DNA of 21,927 nt from a virus, in the IMG/VR virus record IMGVR_UViG_3300025289_000134, positions 1 to 21,927 of that record; one strand, 5' to 3'. A program made the translations under genes and the position numbers. Every line of letters begins with the position of its first letter. Position 1 is the first letter of the stretch. Below the pieces are notes generated by a model. It saw nothing but the letters and a program-made list of their open reading frames with translations. It searched no databases and had not been told where the DNA came from. Below, in pieces: positions 1-5,745 of the stretch.

Positions 1-13
1 CAGGAGGCTAGAG

Positions 14-238
14 ATGGAAGAGGAGGTGGACAAAATCTTTGATGCCTTGGCCACCTGGATGGAGACAGCAGAGGCCATCATTCTCAACTTCTCCTCCCAT
101 CGGGAGAACTGCCTAGTCTATCGACATCAATCTTGCAGCTGTGGCTTCTCCCTAGCCCTGTATAACTGGAAAATGGCAGAAGCGCAATCTAAGGAGATAT
201 TCATAAAATTCAACCTGAAAGAGGACAAAAATGGCTAA
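14..238 (+). CDS. Small hypothetical phage protein (74 aa)
   Basis: I do not recognise this protein. The start is supported by AGGAGG at 2-7, six bases before the ATG. The N-terminal half (residues about 1-25) is acidic and probably helical. Residues 38-44 hold His38, Cys41, Cys43 and Gly44 (H-x2-C-x-C-G), followed by an aromatic stretch ending in LYNW. That could be half of a metal site, but with only one other Cys (Cys33) it is not a complete zinc finger. The gene overlaps the next one by eight bases, so the two are probably translated together. It is the first complete gene of the window and belongs to an operon that began upstream. Confidence 0.6.
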   Translation: MEEEVDKIFDALATWMETAEAIILNFSSHRENCLVYRHQSCSCGFSLALYNWKMAEAQSKEIFIKFNLKEDKNG

Positions 239-422
239 AATAGAGCTCGGAAAATGGTATAAACACAAAATCAGCCCAGCTCGGGCTATGGTGAACAGGA
301 TAACCTCTAAGAGGATCCTGATGGCATTTGATAATGGGTTCCACGGCTGGTTCCTAACTCGTGAATTTTGGATCTATTTCGATCCTATCCAGGCAAAACA
401 CCCTAAAGGAGGCACAAAATGA
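231..422 (+). CDS. Small hypothetical phage protein (63 aa)
   Basis: Function unknown. The protein is basic and rich in aromatics (GKWYKHK near residue 7; HGWFLTREFW near residues 38-47), a composition common in small phage proteins that fold as compact beta barrels; this is inference only. There is no Cys pair, membrane span or signal peptide. The ATG lies inside the 3' end of the preceding gene, and the TGA overlaps the ATG of the next gene (ATGA at 419-422), which supports it as a real member of a three-gene operon. Confidence 0.55.
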   Translation: MAKIELGKWYKHKISPARAMVNRITSKRILMAFDNGFHGWFLTREFWIYFDPIQAKHPKGGTK

Positions 423-1015
423 ACATGGATGACATTTTCAAAGGGCTACAGGATCTAGGAGGAGATCTCGGGCAAGAATTTGAGGGCTTGATGTCCAGGC
501 TGCGCACGGATCCTCGTGAGCAAGAGGTAATGGATCGTATTGTCGCAGACATAAAAGGAGAACTCAATGCCAGTGAAGATGAGGCTCGAGCCCTCGCAAG
601 AGTAATGAAAAACATCGGGATCCTCCAAACCCATGGAATTTCTGAATTGGCTTATGATAAAGTGGTAGAACACCTCATCCCTTTCACCAAAAAGCTATCA
701 GCGATCAGAAAATTCAGGATAATGTGGAGAGAACCCTCTACAGATCTCGAGATCCTGTGGCTCAAGCTCTATAATCAGGATCTGGTTACCCTATGGAGGC
801 CATTCGAGCTTCTCCTGATTGCGAGGCTGTGGGTCAGGGAGGTTGTAGAGGGGGTTGCTCGTGCTAATCATGATGTTGTTGGGTATAATGCACTGTTGAC
901 CAGGGCTACTAGGGAGCTCAATTCTGATGTTGATCTACTTTTGGTGGCTAAACTCATTGTAAATAGCTATAAAAGAGCTAACGATCTAACCACCAAAGAG
1001 GATCTAGAAGCCTAA
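419..1015 (+). CDS. Hypothetical phage protein (198 aa), mainly helical
   Basis: No family is recognised. The gene follows AAAGGAGG about eight bases before its ATG. An alternative in-frame ATG lies two codons inside. The first 65 residues are strongly acidic and look helical (MNMDDIFKGLQDLGGDLGQE; ELNASEDEARALARVMK). Residues about 85-150 are rich in Leu, Trp and Arg without being long enough or hydrophobic enough to be clear membrane spans. No nucleotide-binding or catalytic motif is visible. It is the last gene of the first operon: a strong hairpin terminator starts nine bases after its stop. Early regulatory or host-takeover functions are possible but unsupported. Confidence 0.65.
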   Translation: MNMDDIFKGLQDLGGDLGQEFEGLMSRLRTDPREQEVMDRIVADIKGELNASEDEARALARVMKNIGILQTHGISELAYDKVVEHLIPFTKKLSAIRKFRIMWREPSTDLEILWLKLYNQDLVTLWRPFELLLIARLWVREVVEGVARANHDVVGYNALLTRATRELNSDVDLLLVAKLIVNSYKRANDLTTKEDLEA

Positions 1016-1023
1016 TTATGTGG

Positions 1024-1065
1024 GAGGGCTGGAGAAGATGTCAAATTACCTCCAGCCCTCTTTTT
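1024..1065 (+). terminator. Rho-independent terminator after first operon
   Basis: GAGGGCTGGAG at 1024-1034 pairs perfectly with CTCCAGCCCTC at 1050-1060. This gives an 11-bp GC-rich stem with a 15-base loop, followed directly by TTTTT (1061-1065). It is the clearest terminator in the window. The stem sequence is related to other CTCCAGCC elements found over the next 300 bases. Confidence 0.85.
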
Positions 1066-1070
1066 GCATC

Positions 1071-1100
1071 TTGACAACGATGGAGAGAAAAGTGTGTATT
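1071..1100 (+). promoter_or_regulatory. Candidate promoter just after the terminator
   Basis: A perfect -35 consensus TTGACA (1071-1076) is followed after 18 bases by TGTATT (1095-1100), which matches the -10 consensus at four of six positions. It would transcribe the 700-bp region that has no gene, giving a long leader for the gene at 1768 or an untranslated RNA. A reverse copy of the same bases (CATCGTTGTCA, about 1293-1303) shows that this stretch also belongs to the repeat family of the region, so the promoter call is weak. Confidence 0.3.
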
Positions 1101-1277
1101 TTACGGCTAAAATCGTGGGAAAATGTCAACTTCCCTCCAGCCCTCCAGCCTCCAGTGTGTTTTTCATCTTTCTATATACTAAAAATATCCTTATTTTGCT
1201 ATAAAAAGTTTGGAAAAAGGGCTGGAGGCTGGAGGCTAGAGGGAGCTTGGCATCGTTTTCCAATTTTACGGCTAAAA
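1099..1277. repeat. Direct repeats of TTTTACGGCTAAAA
   Basis: The 14-base sequence TTTTACGGCTAAAA is present identically at 1099-1112 and 1264-1277. Each copy has dyad ends (TTTTA/TAAAA) around a four-base centre, as in binding sites for dimeric regulators. Each lies just outside one arm of the large inverted repeat. Confidence 0.65.
1133..1243. repeat. Large inverted repeat of CTCCAGCC units flanking an AT-rich core
   Basis: The left arm (1133-1155) is CCCTCCAG twice followed by CCTCCAG. The right arm (1222-1243) is its reverse complement with one mismatch and one extra base. The 66-base centre (1156-1221) is very AT-rich, with runs of T and A. Related single units occur in the terminator at 1024-1060 and at 1312-1322. 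The arms could pair as a long RNA or cruciform stem, and the AT-rich core could be an easily melted segment. Confidence 0.75.
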
Positions 1278-1401
1278 ACACCCTGTTTCTCGACATCGTT
1301 GTCAGCGGATCCTCCTCCAGCCTTTTCGAGATGCCCATTTTCTCATGTGTTTTTTGGGGAAAATGTCATAAAAACACCCATTTTCTCAGCGGATGTAAAT
1401 T

Positions 1402-1660
1402 CTATGCATAGATTTTGGTACATTCTGTCAAGGTGTTTTATGCATAGCACATGGCTTTTCGACAAAATGTTTCTCTTGAAGTGGGTAGGATCCTCTATTC
1501 TAGAGGGCTCCTCCTCCTTATCCTATGCATTACCCCCTACATTACACCCTGCAAAAGGGGGGCTATACCTTGTAAAACCTAGCTCGAGGAGGATCTCGAG
1601 CCCTAAAATTGTATCCATGGGGGGTGTAGAGGGTAATGTGTACTTGAAATCTATGCATAG
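1402..1660. repeat. Four TATGCAT palindromic sites
   Basis: TATGCAT occurs at 1403-1409, 1439-1445, 1524-1530 and 1652-1658. The first and last copies are the perfect 10-bp palindrome CTATGCATAG (1402-1411, 1651-1660); the second has TATGCATAG and the third CTATGCATTA. Four copies of a seven-base word within 260 bases are not expected by chance and suggest protein-binding sites. Confidence 0.6.
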
Positions 1661-2034
1661 GGGAGGGGGGTATCCTGATTTCTGGCTGAGGATGGGGGAG
1701 AGGAGATGCCCTATGGAAAAGCCACACACCAAAAATATTCAACCCTACATTACCCATGGAGGCTGCCATGCCTAGGATCCCCACTGTCCGATGCCCTGCC
1801 TGTAGAGGAGCCTATTATCAGATAGCCGATTATCAGGAGGCTGCTCAATGTTTTGTTCACTGGGATTGGTTCCTGACGTTGTGCACCGATTGCCAGAGGT
1901 TTTGCTTCTCCCCTTATAAAGGAGTGTGCATCACTTGCTTTGAGAAGACACCCAAGATTTTCTACCCCCACCAGGGCTCCCAGATCCGTCAACTCGGGTG
2001 GGCAAGTCGAAAATTCAGTTGAAATTCATTACCC
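1528..2034. repeat. Recurring CATTACCC sites
   Basis: CATTACCC is found at 1528-1535, 1748-1755 and 2027-2034, and in reverse orientation (GGGTAATG) at 1631-1638. A variant, CATTACA, lies at 1540-1546. One copy sits just before the start of the gene at 1768 and another just before the candidate promoter near 2042, positions suited to operators. Confidence 0.5.
1768..2022 (+). CDS. Small zinc-ribbon-like protein (84 aa)
   Basis: Three CxxC pairs are visible: Cys9/Cys12, Cys39/Cys42 and Cys54/Cys57, with extra Cys28 and Cys46. Two pairs could hold one zinc in a ribbon fold; a third pair is unusual in so short a protein. The start at 1768 is preferred because GGAGG (1758-1762) lies five bases upstream, whereas the in-frame ATG at 1756 has no ribosome binding site and would overlap that signal. 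The tail (about residues 59-84) is basic with no other motif. The gene stands alone after the repeat-rich region, where a CATTACCC site abuts its ribosome binding site. A DNA- or RNA-binding or regulatory role is a reasonable guess from the motif and position. Confidence 0.65.
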   Translation: MPRIPTVRCPACRGAYYQIADYQEAAQCFVHWDWFLTLCTDCQRFCFSPYKGVCITCFEKTPKIFYPHQGSQIRQLGWASRKFS

Positions 2035-2041
2035 AAAATGC

Positions 2042-2093
2042 TTTACTTTCCTGACAGCTTGTAGTAAGATAAATGTTGAGGGCGATAGCCCTC
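2042..2093 (+). promoter_or_regulatory. Candidate promoter with hairpin at the predicted transcript start
   Basis: TTTACT (2042-2047) and TAAGAT (2065-2070) are each four-of-six matches to -35 and -10 elements, 17 bases apart. The predicted start, near 2077, falls at a compact hairpin: GAGGGC (2078-2083), loop GATA, GCCCTC (2088-2093). A hairpin at the very 5' end of a transcript can protect it from decay. No T-run follows, so it is not a terminator. It would serve the five-gene group from 2126. Confidence 0.35.
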
Positions 2094-2125
2094 CAAGAGG
2101 TACAACCCTAAAATAGGAGCCCAAA

Positions 2126-2398
2126 ATGTCCCAAGAGATCTTACACCTAGATGGATCCAGAACTTTACAAATCAACGAGCTAGACCGCCACACGGTTTGT
2201 CTCATCCGCAATATGCTCTGGACAGCCTCGCAGGATAGGAGCCTAACCCCCACTGCCCAAAATATCCTCTCCTGCCTGGGAACTGCGATCAATACCCTCA
2301 CGGAGCCTGGTCAGGCGATTGATGACGCTGCAGAGGCTCTTGTCGTTGACGTTGTAGCTGACGTCAAAAGGAACTCGAGCTATAGGAGGGGGAAATGA
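2126..2398 (+). CDS. Hypothetical phage protein (90 aa)
   Basis: Function unknown. AGGAG at 2115-2119 lies six bases before the ATG. The protein looks mainly helical. Its first 15 residues (MSQEILHLDG...) may form a beta hairpin, and residues about 60-80 are an acidic, alanine- and valine-rich helix (DDAAEALVVDVVADV), followed by a basic end (RRGK). Its stop overlaps the next start (ATGA), so it is translationally linked to the 65-residue protein that follows. There are no cysteine pairs or membrane spans. Confidence 0.6.
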   Translation: MSQEILHLDGSRTLQINELDRHTVCLIRNMLWTASQDRSLTPTAQNILSCLGTAINTLTEPGQAIDDAAEALVVDVVADVKRNSSYRRGK

Positions 2399-2592
2399 GC
2401 GACAGCCACCGTGTTGTAAAGCGAAAAGTGGCAGGAGCTTTTCATTTTGTCCTCCAGTACTTATCTCAACCAGGCACTTGGGTTGACCTGATCTCCCGCA
2501 AGGAATGGCACGGATTGAGATTGGGAGCCATGGCTTGGTATCGCATCGATATAGAGGGATTGCCTGTCATAACGCAGGGAAAGGTTGACTAA
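2395..2592 (+). CDS. Small hypothetical phage protein (65 aa)
   Basis: Unrecognised. The start overlaps the TGA of the preceding gene and follows an extended GGAGGG. The N-terminus is basic (VVKRK). The middle has several tryptophans and aromatics (TWVDLI, KEWHGL, MAWYRIDI), consistent with a small beta-rich fold. The reading frame is kept open only by gene-like codon use and by its overlaps with both neighbours; nothing points to a role. Confidence 0.5.
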   Translation: MSDSHRVVKRKVAGAFHFVLQYLSQPGTWVDLISRKEWHGLRLGAMAWYRIDIEGLPVITQGKVD

Positions 2593-2593
2593 A

Positions 2594-2839
2594 ATGTCTC
2601 ACGCTACAATAGTAGAAAAATTCAGCAAAGTGTCCGAGGCTAGCCAGCGCAAGATTATGCGGGAGTTGAATGATGAGCATCGGGAGTGTGGAACCTTTTT
2701 GGGAGCTAACTTTTTTGAATGCCTGACTTGCGGTGTTCATGTCCACACGAGCTCCCATGGCTTGGTTCTGCATGATCGTCATCAAATTCAGGGGTTTGTG
2801 TCCTCCTCCCAGGATCCCCGAGTACAGGTGAAGTCATGA
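2594..2839 (+). CDS. Small protein with a C2H2-like metal motif (81 aa)
   Basis: Residues 43-63 contain Cys43-x2-Cys46-x13-His60-x2-His63, a spacing close to a C2H2 zinc finger, with additional His49, His51 and His55 in between. The N-terminal 30 residues look helical and charged. The ATG at 2594 is chosen; a TTG three codons upstream (2585) is possible but would overlap the previous gene. AAAGG lies about nine bases before the ATG. The stop overlaps the next start (ATGA at 2836). Nucleic-acid binding is an inference from the motif only. Confidence 0.55.
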   Translation: MSHATIVEKFSKVSEASQRKIMRELNDEHRECGTFLGANFFECLTCGVHVHTSSHGLVLHDRHQIQGFVSSSQDPRVQVKS

Positions 2840-3069
2840 AAATCTTCAAGTTTGTCTTCACCCACTTAGATAGCTCGAGGGCTCCCACTCATTCCTGGCT
2901 GGATGCTCATGTTCAAATAGGGGCTCGAGATCTAGCCCAAGCTACCCAAAATGAACGAGATCAGGTGCGCATCAATTATCTGGTCAATCGGCTGCACAAA
3001 AAGGAGGTTATGCCAGACGCCTGGAAAATCAAAACCCTACTCGAGACAAATACTTTCAAAAAGAACTGA
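2836..3069 (+). CDS. Small hypothetical phage protein (77 aa)
   Basis: Last gene of the 2126-3069 group, with its start overlapping the previous stop. The protein begins with a hydrophobic strand (MKIFKFVF), too short for a membrane span. It continues with a likely helix rich in Gln, Arg and Asn (residues about 30-53), and ends basic (TFKKN). No known motif was found. About forty bases separate it from the next gene, with no terminator in between, so read-through into the zinc/H1-like gene is likely. Confidence 0.55.
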   Translation: MKIFKFVFTHLDSSRAPTHSWLDAHVQIGARDLAQATQNERDQVRINYLVNRLHKKEVMPDAWKIKTLLETNTFKKN

Positions 3070-3110
3070 AAATCACCCACCCTCATATTGTCCCAATGAA
3101 AGGAACTGAA

Positions 3111-3947
3111 ATGAACGCAAAAGCTGTGACCCCCAAAAGTGTAAGCCCCACCTGCCGCATCTGTGGCAAGGAGTTGACCCTCCCTGAATCAATCCAAAAG
3201 GGAATTGGCCCAGAGTGCGAGGCTCGTTATTCGGGAGGAGTAGATCCTGAGGCTACCAAAGCTGCCCGCAGCGTGGAGGTTGTCCCAAAGGGCTATCTCC
3301 CTCTAGCCCAGGCTCTCGAGATTGTAAAGGAGGCTGGGATCCCCGCAGGGCGGTTCTGGCACAAGGCTTGCGGTGGCAATCGTGGCTTTGGGATCCCTAT
3401 CACGGATGACTTCAGGGCAGTCATCTTCAACAATAAATGGTTTGTGCCTCAGGCAGCGGTGAACAAAAAGAACCTCGAGCTGGTTCGCAACCTCGAGCGC
3501 ACCGTTGCCCCCAAGGCTCCTAAAGTGGCCAAGGCTCCTGCCAAGAAAACCCATGGCAAAGAGGCTCCTGCGAAAAAGGCTCCTGCCAATGATCGCCCAG
3601 TCGGCAAAGCCACCAAGGTTCCTGCCAAGGCTACCTCTAAGGCTCCTGCCAAAGTCGTTGCCCCCTCCAAACCAGCCTCTAAGGGGAAAGTTGCCCCTCA
3701 GGCAGCCGTAAAATCCAGCCCTAGCCAGTCGGGCTCCTCTAAGGGCTCGAAAACCCCTGCCCAGGCTACCAAAACCCCTCCTGCTGCGAAAAAGCCCACT
3801 AAAAAGGCTCCTAGCACAGTGGCTAGCCCCTCAGAAAAGCCTGAGACCGTGATCATCGGTGGGGTTCCTGTTTCTAAGGATGTCAGATCCAAAATCGCTG
3901 CTGGATTGAAAAAGATCCAGGCTGAAAAAGCTCCTGCTGAGGACTGA
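3111..3947 (+). CDS. Zinc-motif protein with histone H1-like Lys/Ala/Pro tail (278 aa)
   Basis: Three parts are visible. Residues 15-36 form a treble-clef-like Cys motif, Cys15-x2-Cys18 ... GIGP-x-Cys36, of the type seen in phage proteins of the DUF6011 kind. Residues about 61-118 are a globular segment (GYLPLAQAL ... NNKWFVP). Residues about 132-247 are low complexity, dominated by Lys, Ala, Pro, Ser and Thr with repeated KAPAK units, like the tail of eukaryotic H1 or bacterial H1-like proteins. A short globular end follows (247-273). AAAGGA sits six bases before the ATG at 3111; the in-frame ATG at 3096 has no ribosome binding site. Arginine codons are mostly CGN, as in the capsid gene and unlike most neighbours, which suggests high expression. 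I infer DNA binding, perhaps compaction or packaging; no homologue with a known function is recalled. Confidence 0.75.
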   Translation: MNAKAVTPKSVSPTCRICGKELTLPESIQKGIGPECEARYSGGVDPEATKAARSVEVVPKGYLPLAQALEIVKEAGIPAGRFWHKACGGNRGFGIPITDDFRAVIFNNKWFVPQAAVNKKNLELVRNLERTVAPKAPKVAKAPAKKTHGKEAPAKKAPANDRPVGKATKVPAKATSKAPAKVVAPSKPASKGKVAPQAAVKSSPSQSGSSKGSKTPAQATKTPPAAKKPTKKAPSTVASPSEKPETVIIGGVPVSKDVRSKIAAGLKKIQAEKAPAED

Positions 3948-3971
3948 GAAAACCCCTGCGAGAAGTATAAT
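3944..3971 (+). promoter_or_regulatory. Candidate promoter before the packaging genes
   Basis: A perfect -10 hexamer TATAAT (3966-3971) is preceded by CTGAGA (3944-3949, four of six to -35) with a 16-base spacer. The predicted start lies inside the hairpin at 3972-4002, so transcripts from here would begin with part of that structure. It could drive the head genes, but the weak -35 keeps confidence low. Confidence 0.35.
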
Positions 3972-4002
3972 AAAGTCAGCCCTCGAGAGGGGGCTGACTT
4001 TT
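3972..4002 (+). terminator. Hairpin terminator between H1-like gene and packaging module
   Basis: AAAGTCAGCCC (3972-3982) pairs perfectly with GGGCTGACTTT (3991-4001) around an eight-base loop and ends in a short T-run (3999-4002). On the opposite strand the stem is followed by TTTATTAT, so it could work in both directions. It separates the small-gene region from the structural genes. Confidence 0.7.
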
Positions 4003-4024
4003 CGCTTGGAAAGGAAAAAGCATC

Positions 4025-4429
4025 ATGAGTGAGGCTATTGACCACGAAAATGCGATTGCCAATTATGTAGGAGGAGGAGAGATTGTCACAGGATCCTCTG
4101 CCAGACCCTTTCGCAACAAGAAGAATGCCCCCAGAAAGTTTGCCAGCAATCTAGAGCGCAGAGGGAGGCAGTCTGGGTTCCATATGGGGTTTGGCAAACG
4201 GATGACTTATGCCAGATCTATGTCCGCCATGGTTTTTGATCTTATCGTGAATGGTGAGACACTGACTGCCACTGGAGAGAAGCTATCCATCAGGGATGTC
4301 AAGCAGTGGACAGAGCTAGTGAAGTTTGTCCATAGTCACGTTGATGGCCCAGTGTTCCCGAATAGCCCCTTGGTGGCAAACGTCAATCTGGTCAAGATCT
4401 ATGCAGGCGTCAACCCTGATGAAATATGA
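4025..4429 (+). CDS. Putative terminase small subunit (134 aa)
   Basis: The call rests on position: it directly precedes the large terminase and overlaps it by four bases (ATGA), and its length fits small terminases (DNA-recognition subunits of the packaging motor). The sequence itself does not show a convincing helix-turn-helix. Residues about 25-60 are strongly basic (RPFRNKKNAPRKF; LERRGRQ), suitable for DNA contact. Residues about 75-105 may form paired helices. AAGGA lies nine bases before the ATG. It could instead be an unrelated small packaging-associated protein, with the true small subunit elsewhere. Confidence 0.4.
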   Translation: MSEAIDHENAIANYVGGGEIVTGSSARPFRNKKNAPRKFASNLERRGRQSGFHMGFGKRMTYARSMSAMVFDLIVNGETLTATGEKLSIRDVKQWTELVKFVHSHVDGPVFPNSPLVANVNLVKIYAGVNPDEI

Positions 4430-5745
4430 GCAATTTTGAGGTTGTAACCCGCAGCAATAAGATCCTCCCGAATATTCTAGAGGCTCCTCCCGAGAGCAAG
4501 CCCTATGAACCATTTGGGGCTTCTCGGGAGGTGTTCAGGTTGCACGATCCCGAGTTCATCATCGATGGCCCAGCAGGCACTGGCAAGTCTAGGGGTTGCC
4601 TCGAGAAGCTGTACATCTGCGGGCTAAAATACCCTGGCATGCGAGGGCTTATGGTCAGGAAAACGAGGGAGAGCCTGACGCAATCTGGCATGGTGACTTT
4701 TGAGAAACACGTGGTGCCCTCTAATGGCACGGTTCGCTGGAGAACCCAAGAGCAGCATTATGAGTTCAGCAACGGCTCTGTCCTTGTCGTAGGGGGTTTG
4801 GACAAGAGCTCTAAGATTATGTCCACGGATTATGATATTATCTATGTTCAAGAGGCTACAGAGGCTACACAGGAGGACTGGGAGGATCTAACAACTCGGG
4901 CTAGGAATGGCGTCATGCCTTACAACCAGGTATTTGGAGATTGCAACCCTGGGCCAAGCTCCCACTGGATCCTGAACAGGAGAGATCAGGGCACTTTGAA
5001 ATTATTGCAGAGTAGGCATGAGGATAACCCCATCCTATTCGATCACAAGACAAATACTTGGACAGCTCGAGGGCTAGCCTATTTGGCAAAGCTAGATAAC
5101 CTCTCTGGGGTTCGTTATAAAAGGCTCAGACTGGGGATGTGGGTCAGTGCTGAAGGGCTCGTGTATGATGAATACGATCCAGCCATCCATCTAGTAGATA
5201 GGTTCAAAATACCTCCCGAGTGGAGGAGGTTCATTGCAGTCGATTTTGGGTACACCAATCCGTTTGTAGCTCAATGGTGGGCTATCTCCCCTGATGACAA
5301 CATGTACAGGTATAGGGAGATCTATATGACCCGCAGGACAGTCAAAGTTCATGCTGAAAAGATCCTCAAGCTAACTGGGGAGGAGCAAATAGAGGCTTGG
5401 GTTTGTGACTGGGATGCTGAGGATCGTGCTACCCTAGAGGAGAATGGAATTGGGCCAACCATCCCTGCTGAAAAGGCAGTTACTGTAGGGATCCAAGCTG
5501 TAAAGGATCGATTGAAGGCTAGATCCCTTTTCCTTATGCGGGATAGCCTAGTTGAGACAGATCATGATCTTGTTGAAAATTATAGCCCTGTAAATACTGA
5601 GGGTGAATTTGAGACGTATGTTTGGAGCGATAAAAACAAAAAAGAGATCCCTGTCAAAAAAGATGACCATGGGATGGATCCTACTAGATATGCGACAATG
5701 TATGCCAATAGCTATGATAGGAAACATGGAGGTATATACGTATGA
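4426..5745 (+). CDS. terL: Terminase large subunit (DNA-packaging ATPase/nuclease)
   Basis: The protein pumps phage DNA into the empty head and cuts it. The ATPase part has Walker A GPAGTGKS at residues 48-55 and a Walker B-like strand IIYVQEA at 138-144, where Glu143 would be the catalytic glutamate; the usual preceding Asp is Gln. The RNase H-like nuclease part shows Asp273 in FIAVDFGYTNPF, acidic residues Asp328/Asp330 in CDWDAED, and Asp414/Asp418 in DDHGMDP, matching the three-acid metal site of large terminases. At 439 residues it is complete and of normal length. It overlaps the upstream gene and the portal gene (ATGA at 5742), so all three are translationally coupled. The C-terminus ends just after the nuclease domain. 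Confidence 0.95.
   Translation: MSNFEVVTRSNKILPNILEAPPESKPYEPFGASREVFRLHDPEFIIDGPAGTGKSRGCLEKLYICGLKYPGMRGLMVRKTRESLTQSGMVTFEKHVVPSNGTVRWRTQEQHYEFSNGSVLVVGGLDKSSKIMSTDYDIIYVQEATEATQEDWEDLTTRARNGVMPYNQVFGDCNPGPSSHWILNRRDQGTLKLLQSRHEDNPILFDHKTNTWTARGLAYLAKLDNLSGVRYKRLRLGMWVSAEGLVYDEYDPAIHLVDRFKIPPEWRRFIAVDFGYTNPFVAQWWAISPDDNMYRYREIYMTRRTVKVHAEKILKLTGEEQIEAWVCDWDAEDRATLEENGIGPTIPAEKAVTVGIQAVKDRLKARSLFLMRDSLVETDHDLVENYSPVNTEGEFETYVWSDKNKKEIPVKKDDHGMDPTRYATMYANSYDRKHGGIYV

Larger units (their letters stand above)
1061..1767. other. Repeat-rich intergenic region without a credible gene
   Basis: About 700 bp separate the first operon from the next gene. The open frame that crosses it has no protein-like composition, starts inside the terminator and runs through inverted repeats, so I treat it as accidental. 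The region contains a large inverted repeat with an AT-rich centre, two copies of TTTTACGGCTAAAA, two copies of GGGAAAATGTCA (1117-1128, 1357-1368), two copies of CCCATTTTCTCA (1334-1345, 1378-1389), four TATGCAT sites and several CATTACC sites. The arrangement resembles phage origins or multi-operator control regions. Which of these it is cannot be decided by eye. Confidence 0.7.

Noticed and set aside
403-673. Minus-strand open frames opposite the 198-residue gene
   Set aside because: They lie in antisense to a well-supported gene, have no ribosome binding site, and arise from the codon bias of the coding strand.
1402-1660. CRISPR array from the spaced TATGCAT repeats
   Set aside because: The repeats are only 7-10 bases long, their spacing is irregular (36 to 128 bases), and there are no cas genes.
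1020-1775. A 251-codon open frame across the intergenic region
   Set aside because: It starts with GTG inside the terminator context, runs through inverted and direct repeats, and has an unprotein-like composition rich in Ser, Pro, Phe and Cys. It is best explained as chance openness.
3096-3110. Upstream ATG of the zinc/H1-like gene
   Set aside because: It has no ribosome binding site, and its own first codons contain the AAAGGA that serves the ATG at 3111.
3505-3711. Second open frame inside the Lys/Ala/Pro-rich tail
   Set aside because: It is a shifted reading of the repetitive GCTCCTGCC DNA, without its own ribosome binding site.
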